Positions 56,775 to 64,000 of a stretch of DNA of 64,000 bases are shown in pieces. Below the pieces are notes generated by a model, which was not told the DNA's origin, did not search any database, and worked only from the letters and a program-made list of their open reading frames with translations. The position numbers were made by a program, and so were the translations under genes. The DNA lies in the NCBI RefSeq assembly GCF_009601165.1, contig NZ_WIRE01000001.1:1860001-1924000 (forward strand), written 5' to 3'. Numbering within the stretch: position 1 is the first letter of the stretch; each line of letters starts with the position of its first letter. Origin of the DNA: Alcanivorax sediminis (GTDB taxonomy: Bacteria > Pseudomonadota > Gammaproteobacteria > Pseudomonadales > Alcanivoracaceae).

Positions 56775-57012
56775 TAGATTCTTTTTTGCACAAATTTAAT
56801 AACTCACGAAGAGAGCATGATTTTGCTTATCAGGCGTCCGGCGTAGGAAATGGCCCTGTTTCTGAGCCGTGTCGTATGACAGGCAAGTGACCGGCCCATA
56901 TCGGTTAAATATCCCCCGCAGGAGGCTGCGATGGCCGGTCAAATCCCGTATCATTGCGGCCCTGAATTGGGCAGCCCCCAACCCCCCACTGGTTAATCAT
57001 ATAAGGCGCACT

Positions 57013-60000
57013 ATGCTGATCCTCTCCGGAAGTCCGGCCCTGTCCGCATTTCGTAAGGAAAAACTGCTGGAGTCCCTGCCCGGGATTTCTGCCATTTCAG
57101 CCCGTTATGTTCACTTTGTGGCTCTTCATGAATCCCTGACTGCGGACCAGCAGCAGGTATTGGAAGGCTTGCTGCAATATGGCCCTACGCTGGAAGAGGA
57201 TGAGGTAGACGGTGAGCGCTTTGTGGTGGTGCCTCGTCCGGGCACCATTTCTCCCTGGTCATCCAAGGCCACGGATATCTGCCATAACGCCGGCCTGACC
57301 CAGGTGGAGCGAATTGAGCGCGGTATCGAGTACCGGGTTGCCGGTGGCACAGACCGTGCGGCACTGGCTGCGGCGCTCCACGACCGCATGGTGGAAGTGG
57401 TGTTGGCGGAGCTGGACGACGCGCAAGCCTTGTTTGTTCACCATTCGCCGCGAGAGTTGTCCACCGTGGATATCATTGACGGTGGTCGTGCTGCGCTGGA
57501 GGCGGCCAACGGTGAGCTGGGTCTGGCATTAGCTGACGATGAAATCGATTATCTGGTGGAGCAGTTCACCGCGCTGGGGCGTAACCCGGCTGACGCTGAG
57601 CTGATGATGTTTGCCCAGGCGAACTCTGAGCATTGCCGCCACAAGATCTTCAACGCGGACTGGACCATCGATGGGGAAGAGCAGGATCTGAGCCTGTTCG
57701 GCATGATCCGCAATACCTATAAACATGCGCCGGAAGGGGTGCTAAGCGCCTATAAGGACAACGCCTCCGTGGTTGCCGGTCCTGTGGCCGACCGTTTCTT
57801 CCCGGCACCGGGCTCTGCCAAATACCAGTTCGTTAATGAGCCGGTACACCTTCTGATGAAGGTGGAAACCCATAACCACCCGACGGCCATCGCGCCGCAC
57901 CCGGGTGCGGCCACCGGTTCCGGTGGTGAAATCCGCGATGAGGGTGCCACTGGCCGGGGTTCCAAGCCGAAAGCCGGCATGACGGGTTTCTCGGTGTCTG
58001 ATCTGAATATCCCCGGCTTCAAACAGCCCTGGGAAAAGGGCTATGGCAAGCCGGGCCGCATCGCCTCCGCACTGGACATCATGATTGATGGCCCGCTGGG
58101 CGGAGCCGCGTTTAATAATGAATTTGGTCGTCCCAACCTGTGCGGCTATTTCCGGACCCTGGAAATCCAGGCACCGGGAGTGAACGGTGACGAGGTGCGC
58201 GGTTACCACAAGCCGATCATGATTGCCGGTGGTATGGGTAACATCCGCGATGGCCATGTGGAAAAGGATCCGATTAAGGAAGGCGCGAAGATCATCGTGC
58301 TGGGTGGTCCGGCCATGTTGATCGGTCTCGGCGGTGGCGCAGCCAGCTCCATGGCCTCTGGCCAGTCTGATGAAGCGCTGGATTTTGCCTCTGTGCAGCG
58401 TGACAACCCGGAAATCGAGCGCCGGGTGCAGGAAGTGATCGACCGCTGCTGGGCCATGGGCGAGGAAAACCCCATCGTCTCCATCCACGATGTGGGCGCG
58501 GGCGGTCTGTCCAACGCACTGCCGGAACTGGTCCACGACCACGACATGGGCGCGAAACTTGAGCTGCGCAAGATTCCCAGCTCCGAGCCCGGCATGAGCC
58601 CGGTGGAGATCTGGTGTAACGAAGCTCAGGAACGCTATGTGCTGGCCGTCATGCCTAAAGATATCGAGACCTTCGATGCTATCTGCAAGCGTGAGCGCAC
58701 CCCCTATGCGGTACTGGGTGAAGCCACCAATGAAGAACATCTGACCGTTAGCGATGAGCACTTCGGCAAGCCGCCGGTGGATCTGCCCATGGACCTGCTG
58801 TTCGGCAAGCCGCCGAAAATGCAGCGCAGCTTCGATCGCGAAGATTTCCAGCGCCAGGCCTTCTCCACTGACGGCATCGATTTGAAAGAGGCAGGTGAGC
58901 GCGTACTACGCCTGCCGACGGTAGCGTCCAAGAGTTTCCTCATCACCATTGGTGACCGTTCCATTACCGGTCTGGTGCACCGAGACCAGATGGTCGGCCC
59001 CTGGCAGGTGCCTGTGGCGGACTGTGCCGTCACCGCCACCGGCTTTAACCAGCGGACGGGTGAAGCCATGGCCATGGGTGAACGTACCCCGATTGCCATG
59101 GTAGATGCGCCGGCCTCCGGTCGCATGGCGGTGGCCGAATCCATCACCAATATTGCCGGTGCCCATATCGGTGATCTGGGTCAGATTCGTCTGTCTGCCA
59201 ACTGGATGGCCGCGGCCGGTCACCCGGGTGAAGACCAGGCGTTGTTTGATACCGTGAAAACGGTGGGCATGGAACTGTGTCCGCAGCTGGGTATCGCCAT
59301 TCCGGTGGGCAAGGATTCTCTGTCCATGCGCACGGTGTGGAATGAAAAGGGCATCGACAAGAGCGTGACTGCACCGCTGTCACTGATCATCTCTGCCTTC
59401 TCTACCGTGACCGACATTGACCTGACGGTAACACCGGAACTCAAGACCGATGTGGACAGTGAGCTGCTGTTGCTGGATCTGGGCCGCGGGCAGAACCGTC
59501 TGGCCGGCTCCGCGCTGGCGCAGGTGTACGGCAAAGTCGGCGATGTGGCGCCGGATCTGGACGACGCCAAGGATCTCATCGCGTTCTTCGAAGTGACCCA
59601 GCAGCTGCTGGCTGAGCGCAAGCTGCTGGCCTATCACGACCGCTCCGACGGTGGTCTGTTTGCCACATTGACCGAGATGGCCTTTGCCGGCCGTACCGGT
59701 CTGGATATCAGTGTGGATCATATTGCCGGCGATACGCCGGAAGCGGTCGCCGCGCTGTTCGCTGAAGAGCTGGGTGCGGTGATTCAGGTGGCCGACGAGC
59801 ATGTGGCTGAAGTGCTCAAGCGTTACGACGATGCCGGCCTTAACCAGTGCGTGACCCGTCTTGGCCGTACCGATGCCGACGACGTGATTCGGGTGCGTTT
59901 GGGCGGCGGTATTCTGCTGGAAACCCCGCGTCGTGACCTTCAGCGTATCTGGGCCGAAACCAGTTACCGGATTCAGGCGCTGCGTGATAACCCGGATTGT

Positions 60001-60888
60001 GCCCGTCAGGAATTCGATGCGATTCCGGTTAGCAATGCTCCCGGGCTGAACGTGCGCCTGACCTTCGACATGACCGAAAATCCGGCGGCCCCCATGATTA
60101 ACACCGGGGTGCGTCCGCAGATGGCGATCCTGCGCGAGCAGGGAGTCAATGGCCAGACAGAAATGGCGGCGGCGTTCGATCGTGTGGGTTTCGATGCCAT
60201 CGACGTACACATGAGCGACCTGCTGGAAGGTCGTGTGAAGCTGGAAGACTTCAAGGGGCTGGTGGCCTGTGGCGGCTTCTCCTACGGTGACGTATTGGGC
60301 GCCGGTGGCGGCTGGGCCAAGACGGTGCTGTACAACGAAGCGCTGCGTGATGCCTTTAACCGCTTCTTCTTCCGCGAAGACACCTTTGCGCTGGGCGTGT
60401 GTAACGGCTGTCAGATGCTGTCTCACCTCAAGGATCTGATCCCTGGTGCCGAGCATTGGCCGCGGTTTGTACGCAACCTGTCGGAACAGTTCGAGGCGCG
60501 CACTTCCCTGGTGGAAATCCAGAACTCCCCGTCCATCCTGTTGCAGGACATGGCTGGTACCCGCATTCCCATCGCGGTGGCCCACGGTGAAGGCCGTGTG
60601 GAGCTGGCGGACGATGCCCTGAACCGTAATCTGGAGCAGCGCCTGGTAGCTCTGCGGTATGTGGATGGTCTGGGCAATCCCACTGAGCAGTACCCGGCTA
60701 ACCCCAATGGGTCTCCCCAGGGCGTGACCGGTTTCACTACCACCGACGGGCGTGTGACCATCATGATGCCGCACCCGGAGCGTGTGTTCCGCGTGCTGCA
60801 AAACAGCTGGATCCCGGACGACTGGCGTGAACATGAAAACGGCCCCTGGCTGCGCATGTTTGCCAATGCCCGCAAGTGGGTGGGGTAA
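57013..60888 (+). CDS. purL: Phosphoribosylformylglycinamidine synthase
   Basis: A 1,291-residue single-chain PurL, making FGAM from FGAR and glutamine in purine synthesis. The N-terminal linker, the two AIRS-like halves ([46 protein letters not shown]) and the C-terminal glutaminase with Cys in [10 protein letters not shown] and HPERVFR are all complete. ATG 57013 ([19 protein letters not shown]) is the conserved start; the frame extends further upstream without similarity. Confidence 0.98.
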   Translation: MLILSGSPALSAFRKEKLLESLPGISAISARYVHFVALHESLTADQQQVLEGLLQYGPTLEEDEVDGERFVVVPRPGTISPWSSKATDICHNAGLTQVERIERGIEYRVAGGTDRAALAAALHDRMVEVVLAELDDAQALFVHHSPRELSTVDIIDGGRAALEAANGELGLALADDEIDYLVEQFTALGRNPADAELMMFAQANSEHCRHKIFNADWTIDGEEQDLSLFGMIRNTYKHAPEGVLSAYKDNASVVAGPVADRFFPAPGSAKYQFVNEPVHLLMKVETHNHPTAIAPHPGAATGSGGEIRDEGATGRGSKPKAGMTGFSVSDLNIPGFKQPWEKGYGKPGRIASALDIMIDGPLGGAAFNNEFGRPNLCGYFRTLEIQAPGVNGDEVRGYHKPIMIAGGMGNIRDGHVEKDPIKEGAKIIVLGGPAMLIGLGGGAASSMASGQSDEALDFASVQRDNPEIERRVQEVIDRCWAMGEENPIVSIHDVGAGGLSNALPELVHDHDMGAKLELRKIPSSEPGMSPVEIWCNEAQERYVLAVMPKDIETFDAICKRERTPYAVLGEATNEEHLTVSDEHFGKPPVDLPMDLLFGKPPKMQRSFDREDFQRQAFSTDGIDLKEAGERVLRLPTVASKSFLITIGDRSITGLVHRDQMVGPWQVPVADCAVTATGFNQRTGEAMAMGERTPIAMVDAPASGRMAVAESITNIAGAHIGDLGQIRLSANWMAAAGHPGEDQALFDTVKTVGMELCPQLGIAIPVGKDSLSMRTVWNEKGIDKSVTAPLSLIISAFSTVTDIDLTVTPELKTDVDSELLLLDLGRGQNRLAGSALAQVYGKVGDVAPDLDDAKDLIAFFEVTQQLLAERKLLAYHDRSDGGLFATLTEMAFAGRTGLDISVDHIAGDTPEAVAALFAEELGAVIQVADEHVAEVLKRYDDAGLNQCVTRLGRTDADDVIRVRLGGGILLETPRRDLQRIWAETSYRIQALRDNPDCARQEFDAIPVSNAPGLNVRLTFDMTENPAAPMINTGVRPQMAILREQGVNGQTEMAAAFDRVGFDAIDVHMSDLLEGRVKLEDFKGLVACGGFSYGDVLGAGGGWAKTVLYNEALRDAFNRFFFREDTFALGVCNGCQMLSHLKDLIPGAEHWPRFVRNLSEQFEARTSLVEIQNSPSILLQDMAGTRIPIAVAHGEGRVELADDALNRNLEQRLVALRYVDGLGNPTEQYPANPNGSPQGVTGFTTTDGRVTIMMPHPERVFRVLQNSWIPDDWREHENGPWLRMFANARKWVG

Positions 60889-60906
60889 AAAGCAGTTAAC
60901 AGTGAA

Positions 60907-60923
60907 CAGTGAATAGTTAACAG
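60907..60923. repeat. Left copy of 17-bp perfect inverted repeat
   Basis: CAGTGAATAGTTAACAG is the exact reverse complement of 61052-61068. It lies in a stretch of related CAGTTAACAGTGAACAGTG units after purL, a dispersed intergenic repeat type. Confidence 0.6.
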
Positions 60924-60931
60924 CTGAACAA

Positions 60932-60966
60932 AAGGCGGAAGTGGCTTGACCATTTCCGCCTTTTTT
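60932..60966 (+). terminator. purL terminator
   Basis: AAGGCGGAA and TTCCGCCTT form a 9-bp stem with a 13-nt loop, followed by TTTT. Confidence 0.87.
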
Positions 60967-61051
60967 ATGGCCTTTTATGAACTTGAGGGTGGGGCGCAAG
61001 GCGGCCAGAATCAAACGATTGTTTGAATGTGTTTTCGCTGTTCATTATTAA

Positions 61052-61068
61052 CTGTTAACTATTCACTG
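61052..61068. repeat. Right copy of 17-bp perfect inverted repeat
   Basis: CTGTTAACTATTCACTG, the exact inverse of 60907-60923, ends 8 nt before the thioesterase start. The pair brackets the purL terminator and the thioesterase promoter region. Confidence 0.6.
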
Positions 61069-61076
61069 GTGTTCCT

Positions 61077-61754
61077 GTGTCCGAAAAAACCACGGAAAAA
61101 ACCTACGGCCCTTTTGAGCTTCGCAGTGCCTACCAGTCCGAGCCGGTGCCAGATGACTTTGTGCAGCGCCGTCGCATCAGCACCGCGATTCGTACGCTGT
61201 CCGAGCGGTTAATTCGGGTGGAGGCTGATGAGCCAACGCTGACCGGCTGGGCGGACCAGCTTGAGGCGTTGGTGGATGCCGTCGGGCAGCCTGAGCGCCG
61301 GGACAGCCGTCAGGCCAATCGCAAGCTGTTTACGGGGGCGGCCACCATTGGCGACCTCTATCACATGATGGATTACGATCCGGTGGGCGGCGGAGCCAAC
61401 CCGATTGCGCCGCAAATCGATTGGCTCAGAGAGAGTCAGGATGGCGTGGAGGGGAGCCTGTGGCTGGGTCAGCAGTACCAGGGGCCCCCCGGGCGAGTGC
61501 ATGGTGGTGTGGTGTCCTGGATTCTGGATGCGGTGCTGTCTCGCGCTCTGCATGCGTCCTATCGTCTGGGCGTCACTGGCACCCTGACCATTCGCTACCT
61601 GGCGGGTTCGCCAATTGAAGACACCCTGCATTGCCGTGCGCATATCGTCCGTCAGGAAGGCCGCAAGATCTTTATTGAGGGCGGTATCTGGCACGGTGAC
61701 ACCCAGACTGTTCACGCGGAAGGCGTGTGGCTGACACCGAAGAGCCTGAGCTGA
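61077..61754 (+). CDS. Hotdog-fold thioesterase, PaaI-like (first of tandem pair)
   Basis: A 225-residue protein with an N-terminal helical extension of about 100 residues and a C-terminal hotdog domain marked by QGPPGRVHGGVVSWILD (the Asp is the usual catalytic acid), then VTGTLTIRYLAGSPI and AEGVWLTP. Probably an acyl-CoA thioesterase. Start is GTG 61077, just after the inverted repeat. The next gene is a clear paralog, 2 nt downstream. Confidence 0.85.
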   Translation: MSEKTTEKTYGPFELRSAYQSEPVPDDFVQRRRISTAIRTLSERLIRVEADEPTLTGWADQLEALVDAVGQPERRDSRQANRKLFTGAATIGDLYHMMDYDPVGGGANPIAPQIDWLRESQDGVEGSLWLGQQYQGPPGRVHGGVVSWILDAVLSRALHASYRLGVTGTLTIRYLAGSPIEDTLHCRAHIVRQEGRKIFIEGGIWHGDTQTVHAEGVWLTPKSLS

Positions 61755-61756
61755 CC

Positions 61757-62461
61757 ATGACTGAATCGCTATTCCATATACGGGACATTCGTGTGGCGGA
61801 AGCCCCCGCACCAAGCCCCCGTGCGGAACTGCACCGCGAGTTGGGGCGTGCCCTCGCCGAACTTAATGAGCAGGTGTTGCGACTGGATGCCTCCGAAGAG
61901 GCGCTGCGAGGTTATATCGAGCAGGCACGGCTCCTGAAGTCGGCAATGGCAGCGCAGGGCCAGCGTGATTACAGTACGACACTGCGACGTCTGCTGGACG
62001 GCGAGGGGACGGGCGATGACGTCACCGATCTGGTGGATTTCGAGATCCTCACCGGCAAGGCGTCACCCTTGTCTCCGCCGCTTGAGTTGTGGCTCGAGGG
62101 TGACAAGGTAAAAGGGCGTGGCACTTTTGGCCTCGCCTTCCAGGGCCCTCCGGGGCGGCTGCATGGTGGTGTACTCGGCCTGGCGCTGGATATCCTGCTG
62201 GCAAAGACGCAGGATTTCGTGGAGCAGATTGGCGTTACCGGCACCCTTAAAATACGCTATCTGGCGGGTACACCGATTCTGAAGCCGGTGGAATTTGAGG
62301 CCCGTCTGGTGCGCATGGAAGGGCGAAAACTGATGTGTGAAGGCTCAGTCTGGGTGGATGGCCAGCAGACCGTTGCCGCAGAGGGTATCTGGATTTCTCC
62401 GCGGGGAGATTACCGGTTAAAACCGGAGTACGCCGAGCTGGAAGCCGCCATCCGCGCCTGA
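61757..62461 (+). CDS. Hotdog-fold thioesterase, PaaI-like (second of tandem pair)
   Basis: A 234-residue paralog of the preceding protein. The hotdog motif is QGPPGRLHGGVLGLALD, then VTGTLKIRYLAGTPI and AEGIWISP. N-terminal extension again helical. The two may form a heteromer. Start ATG 61757 is 2 nt after the previous stop; a longer in-frame start overlaps the upstream gene. Confidence 0.85.
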   Translation: MTESLFHIRDIRVAEAPAPSPRAELHRELGRALAELNEQVLRLDASEEALRGYIEQARLLKSAMAAQGQRDYSTTLRRLLDGEGTGDDVTDLVDFEILTGKASPLSPPLELWLEGDKVKGRGTFGLAFQGPPGRLHGGVLGLALDILLAKTQDFVEQIGVTGTLKIRYLAGTPILKPVEFEARLVRMEGRKLMCEGSVWVDGQQTVAAEGIWISPRGDYRLKPEYAELEAAIRA

Positions 62462-62474
62462 GCCGGGAGTCGTT

Positions 62475-62804
62475 ATGTCAGAACTGACCTATAAACTCTG
62501 TTTCTATGTGCCTGAAAGCCACGTTGAGCAGGTAAAGAATGCGGTGTTTGCTGCTGGAGCCGGGCACATCGGTAATTATGACTGCTGTGCCTTTCAGGTG
62601 CGTGGTGAAGGGCAGTTCCGGCCCCTGGATGGCAGCCAGCCGTTTCTCGGGCAGCAAGGTCAGGTAGAAGTTGTGGCCGAGTATCGGGTGGAGACCATCG
62701 TCACCGGGGCCCATCTGCACGCCGCCATCAGCGCCCTGAGATTGGCGCACCCCTATGAAGAACCCGCTATTGATCTGTTCAGGTTGGAGCCGTTGCCGGA
62801 ATAA
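62475..62804 (+). CDS. Nif3-like/COG3323 small protein
   Basis: A 109-residue protein: MSELTYKLCFYVPESHVEQVKNAVF at the start, GAGHIGNYDCCAFQVRGEGQF in the middle and HPYEEPAIDLFRLEP at the end, matching the YqfO/CutA-like domain inserted in Nif3 proteins but here free-standing. Function is not established. It is 13 nt after the thioesterase gene, in the same operon. Confidence 0.85.
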   Translation: MSELTYKLCFYVPESHVEQVKNAVFAAGAGHIGNYDCCAFQVRGEGQFRPLDGSQPFLGQQGQVEVVAEYRVETIVTGAHLHAAISALRLAHPYEEPAIDLFRLEPLPE

Positions 62805-62806
62805 TT

Positions 62807-62855
62807 GTGAGCTGTGAGCTGTGAGCTACAAGCTACAAGCTACAAGCTACAAGCT
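62807..62855. repeat. Tandem heptamer array
   Basis: Seven 7-nt units: three GTGAGCT then four ACAAGCT, starting 3 nt after the Nif3-like stop. The half-switch of unit sequence suggests slippage and point change. No coding role. Confidence 0.85.
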
Positions 62856-62957
62856 ACGCCTGGATTAGGACAACCCAAATAGTTCCCGGCTCATATTTCT
62901 TCGAAGCCGCGACAGACCCGTTTCTACAGCTGGGTATACCGAGTGTTCTATCGAAGC

Positions 62958-62991
62958 AAAAGGCCCGTCCGGGTTAACGGGCGGGCCTTTT
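62958..62991. terminator. Bidirectional terminator
   Basis: AAAAGGCCCG and CGGGCCTTTT form a 10-bp stem, with an inner CCGGGTTAACGGGC extension, between the Nif3-like gene and the convergent NUDIX gene. Confidence 0.87.
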
Positions 62992-63035
62992 GCGCTAGGC
63001 ATCAGGCATCAGGCGTCAAGCCGCCGAGCGGCCTG

Positions 63036-63593
63036 TCAATCCTCGCTGGGGCGTCGCTGTAAGGGCGCAATATCCTGACAGCGAACCGGGAATGTGCCGC
63101 TTTTCAGATCTTCGATATAGAAGCGCAGGGTGCGGCCAATGGTGGGGAAGGCCAGTTCGTCCCATGGGATCGCGTCCAGCTCAAATAGGCCCGCATCGCT
63201 ACTCTCCTCGCCCACGCCGTACTTGCCATCCTCAATGCGCCCAAGAAAGAACACATAGACCTGGTTGATGTGCGGCAGGTTAAAGACGGTGTAGAGGTCA
63301 TCGATGGCGACCGTTGCGCAGGCTTCCTCCCAGGTTTCCCGTGCGGCGCCTTCCTGGAGGGTTTCGCCATTTTCCATAAAGCCGGCGGGGAGGGTCCAGT
63401 ACCCCTTGCGCGGTTCAATATCCCGCTTGCAAAGCAGTACCTTCCCATCCCAGATCGGCACCGCGCCAACCACGATCTTGGGGTTCTGGTAATGGATTGT
63501 CTGACAGTTTTCGCACCAATATCGTGGCCGATTATCGCCCTCGGGTATGCTGAATTGAAGGTTTGAATGGCCGCAATGGCTGCAAAAACGCAT
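63036..63593 (-). CDS. NUDIX hydrolase with N-terminal zinc ribbon
   Basis: A 185-residue protein: a zinc ribbon (CSHCGH and CENCQT, residues 4-36) and a NUDIX domain with the box GFMENGETLQEGAARETWEE at about 71-90. The layout resembles the NudC-like/Zn-ribbon NUDIX group; the substrate is probably a nucleotide-sugar or dinucleotide. It ends convergently with the upstream operon. Confidence 0.9.
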   Translation of the reverse strand: MRFCSHCGHSNLQFSIPEGDNRPRYWCENCQTIHYQNPKIVVGAVPIWDGKVLLCKRDIEPRKGYWTLPAGFMENGETLQEGAARETWEEACATVAIDDLYTVFNLPHINQVYVFFLGRIEDGKYGVGEESSDAGLFELDAIPWDELAFPTIGRTLRFYIEDLKSGTFPVRCQDIAPLQRRPSED

Positions 63594-63894
63594 GAATTCT
63601 CGCTTAACTGGCTGAGCGTGGTAGACCAGAGTTTACAGCACTTTTCAGCGATACCCTATCCGGGGTATGGGCATGCCGGCCGAGAGTGTGTATAAAAAAT
63701 AAACGGTGTTTTTGTGATGCTTGTCACTATTTCCTGACCTTTAAAAATAGCCGGAAGAATTAGTGTCACCCCGTTGGGGGAGTCATAGACTAACCCTCCG
63801 GGCTGATACCATCAGTCACCTGGCCTGAGGGGCAGGTTCGGAAGGGACAAATTTTCCTTCACCCTTGGGTGGGTGGGGGAAGGGGGAATCAGAA
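63594..63894. other. Structured leader region of last gene
   Basis: Contains a CRP-like site TGTGATGCTTGTCACT (63713-63728), a palindrome ATACCCTATCCGGGGTAT (about 63649-63666), and two further small stems (ACCTGGCCTGAGGGGCAGGT and GGAAGGGACAAATTTTCCTT). AGGGGGAATC serves the ATG at 63895. No other gene was seen. Confidence 0.5.
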
Positions 63895-64000
63895 ATGGAT
63901 GCTTCGATGGCGCAGGGAACGCGTGGCGACAGTAAAACCTATCTCGTTGTTTCTCATTGCAATAACCTGGCAATTCGCTTGCTGGCGCGTTCCATTGAGA
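63895..64000 (+). CDS. Start of a gene cut by the window edge, possibly LuxR/CsgD-like
   Basis: The last 106 nt encode the opening MDASMAQGTRGDSKTYLVVS and continue with HCNNLAIRLLARSIE with no stop before the edge. A strong ribosome site (AGGGGGAATCAGAA) precedes it. The segment YLVVSHCNNLAIRLLARSIE (residues 16-35) recalls the receiver-like N-terminus of CsgD-type LuxR regulators, but 35 residues are too few to be sure. Confidence 0.6.
   Translation, partial: MDASMAQGTRGDSKTYLVVSHCNNLAIRLLARSIE

Noticed and set aside
59380..61014. 544-codon antisense frame opposite purL
   Set aside because: Shadow of a GC-rich, strongly conserved gene; the peptide has no recognisable motif.

Overview
The window looks like a chromosomal segment of a marine, alkane-degrading gammaproteobacterium, most likely Alcanivorax or a close relative. 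The evidence is the gene set read directly here. It includes a wax ester synthase/diacylglycerol acyltransferase whose protein reads very close to what I remember of Alcanivorax AtfA2, an alkane monooxygenase fused to rubredoxin with a divergent AraC-type regulator, a GMC alcohol dehydrogenase next to an acyl-CoA ligase, three tandem membrane fatty acid desaturases, and ordinary gammaproteobacterial housekeeping genes (recA-recX, fumC, dapA-bamC, purC, purL, mltF, gcvR, bcp). No database search was possible.

Region 1 (1-12300) is accessory DNA. A giant SpvB/Rhs-type YD-repeat polymorphic toxin enters from the left edge. It ends in an AT-richer, probably swapped C-terminal domain and overlaps by 11 nt a small lipoprotein gene, a good candidate immunity gene. 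After it come a scar with group II intron-like sequence, two further lipoproteins, a RAYT-type transposase broken by one TGA codon and flanked by imperfect inverted repeats, and an AT-rich orphan gene.

Region 2 (12360-24260) is lipid- and envelope-related. A PaaX-like regulator heads a five-gene operon with three desaturase paralogs and a small membrane protein, divergent from an enoyl-CoA hydratase-like gene. Next is the SO2930-type diheme cytochrome/parallel beta-helix lipoprotein pair with a membrane-anchored AraC regulator, and three 20/21-bp-spaced direct repeats that could be its operator. A three-lipoprotein operon follows.

Region 3 (24300-41000) holds a DUF2505 protein, an O-antigen ligase-like protein, a zinc-ribbon-tethered serine protease, a methanethiol S-methyltransferase-like protein, the alcohol dehydrogenase/acyl-CoA ligase/TetR cluster, AtfA2, FumC, Rnk, and the AlkB-rubredoxin fusion with its AraC regulator. 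Alkane hydroxylation, alcohol oxidation, acyl activation, desaturation and wax ester storage form a coherent lipid economy.

Region 4 (41000-64000) is core genome: pncC, recA-recX behind a LexA-like site, bepA, a TusA-like protein, a PerM-type permease, bcp, gcvR, dapA-bamC-MBL-purC, an HD protein, a GntR regulator, tRNA-Val(GAC) with a clear promoter and terminator, a DUF72 gene, mltF, purL, two tandem hotdog thioesterases, a Nif3-like protein and a NUDIX hydrolase. The last 106 nt open a gene cut off by the window edge. Several intergenic spaces carry CRP-like sites, terminators and short repeat families.
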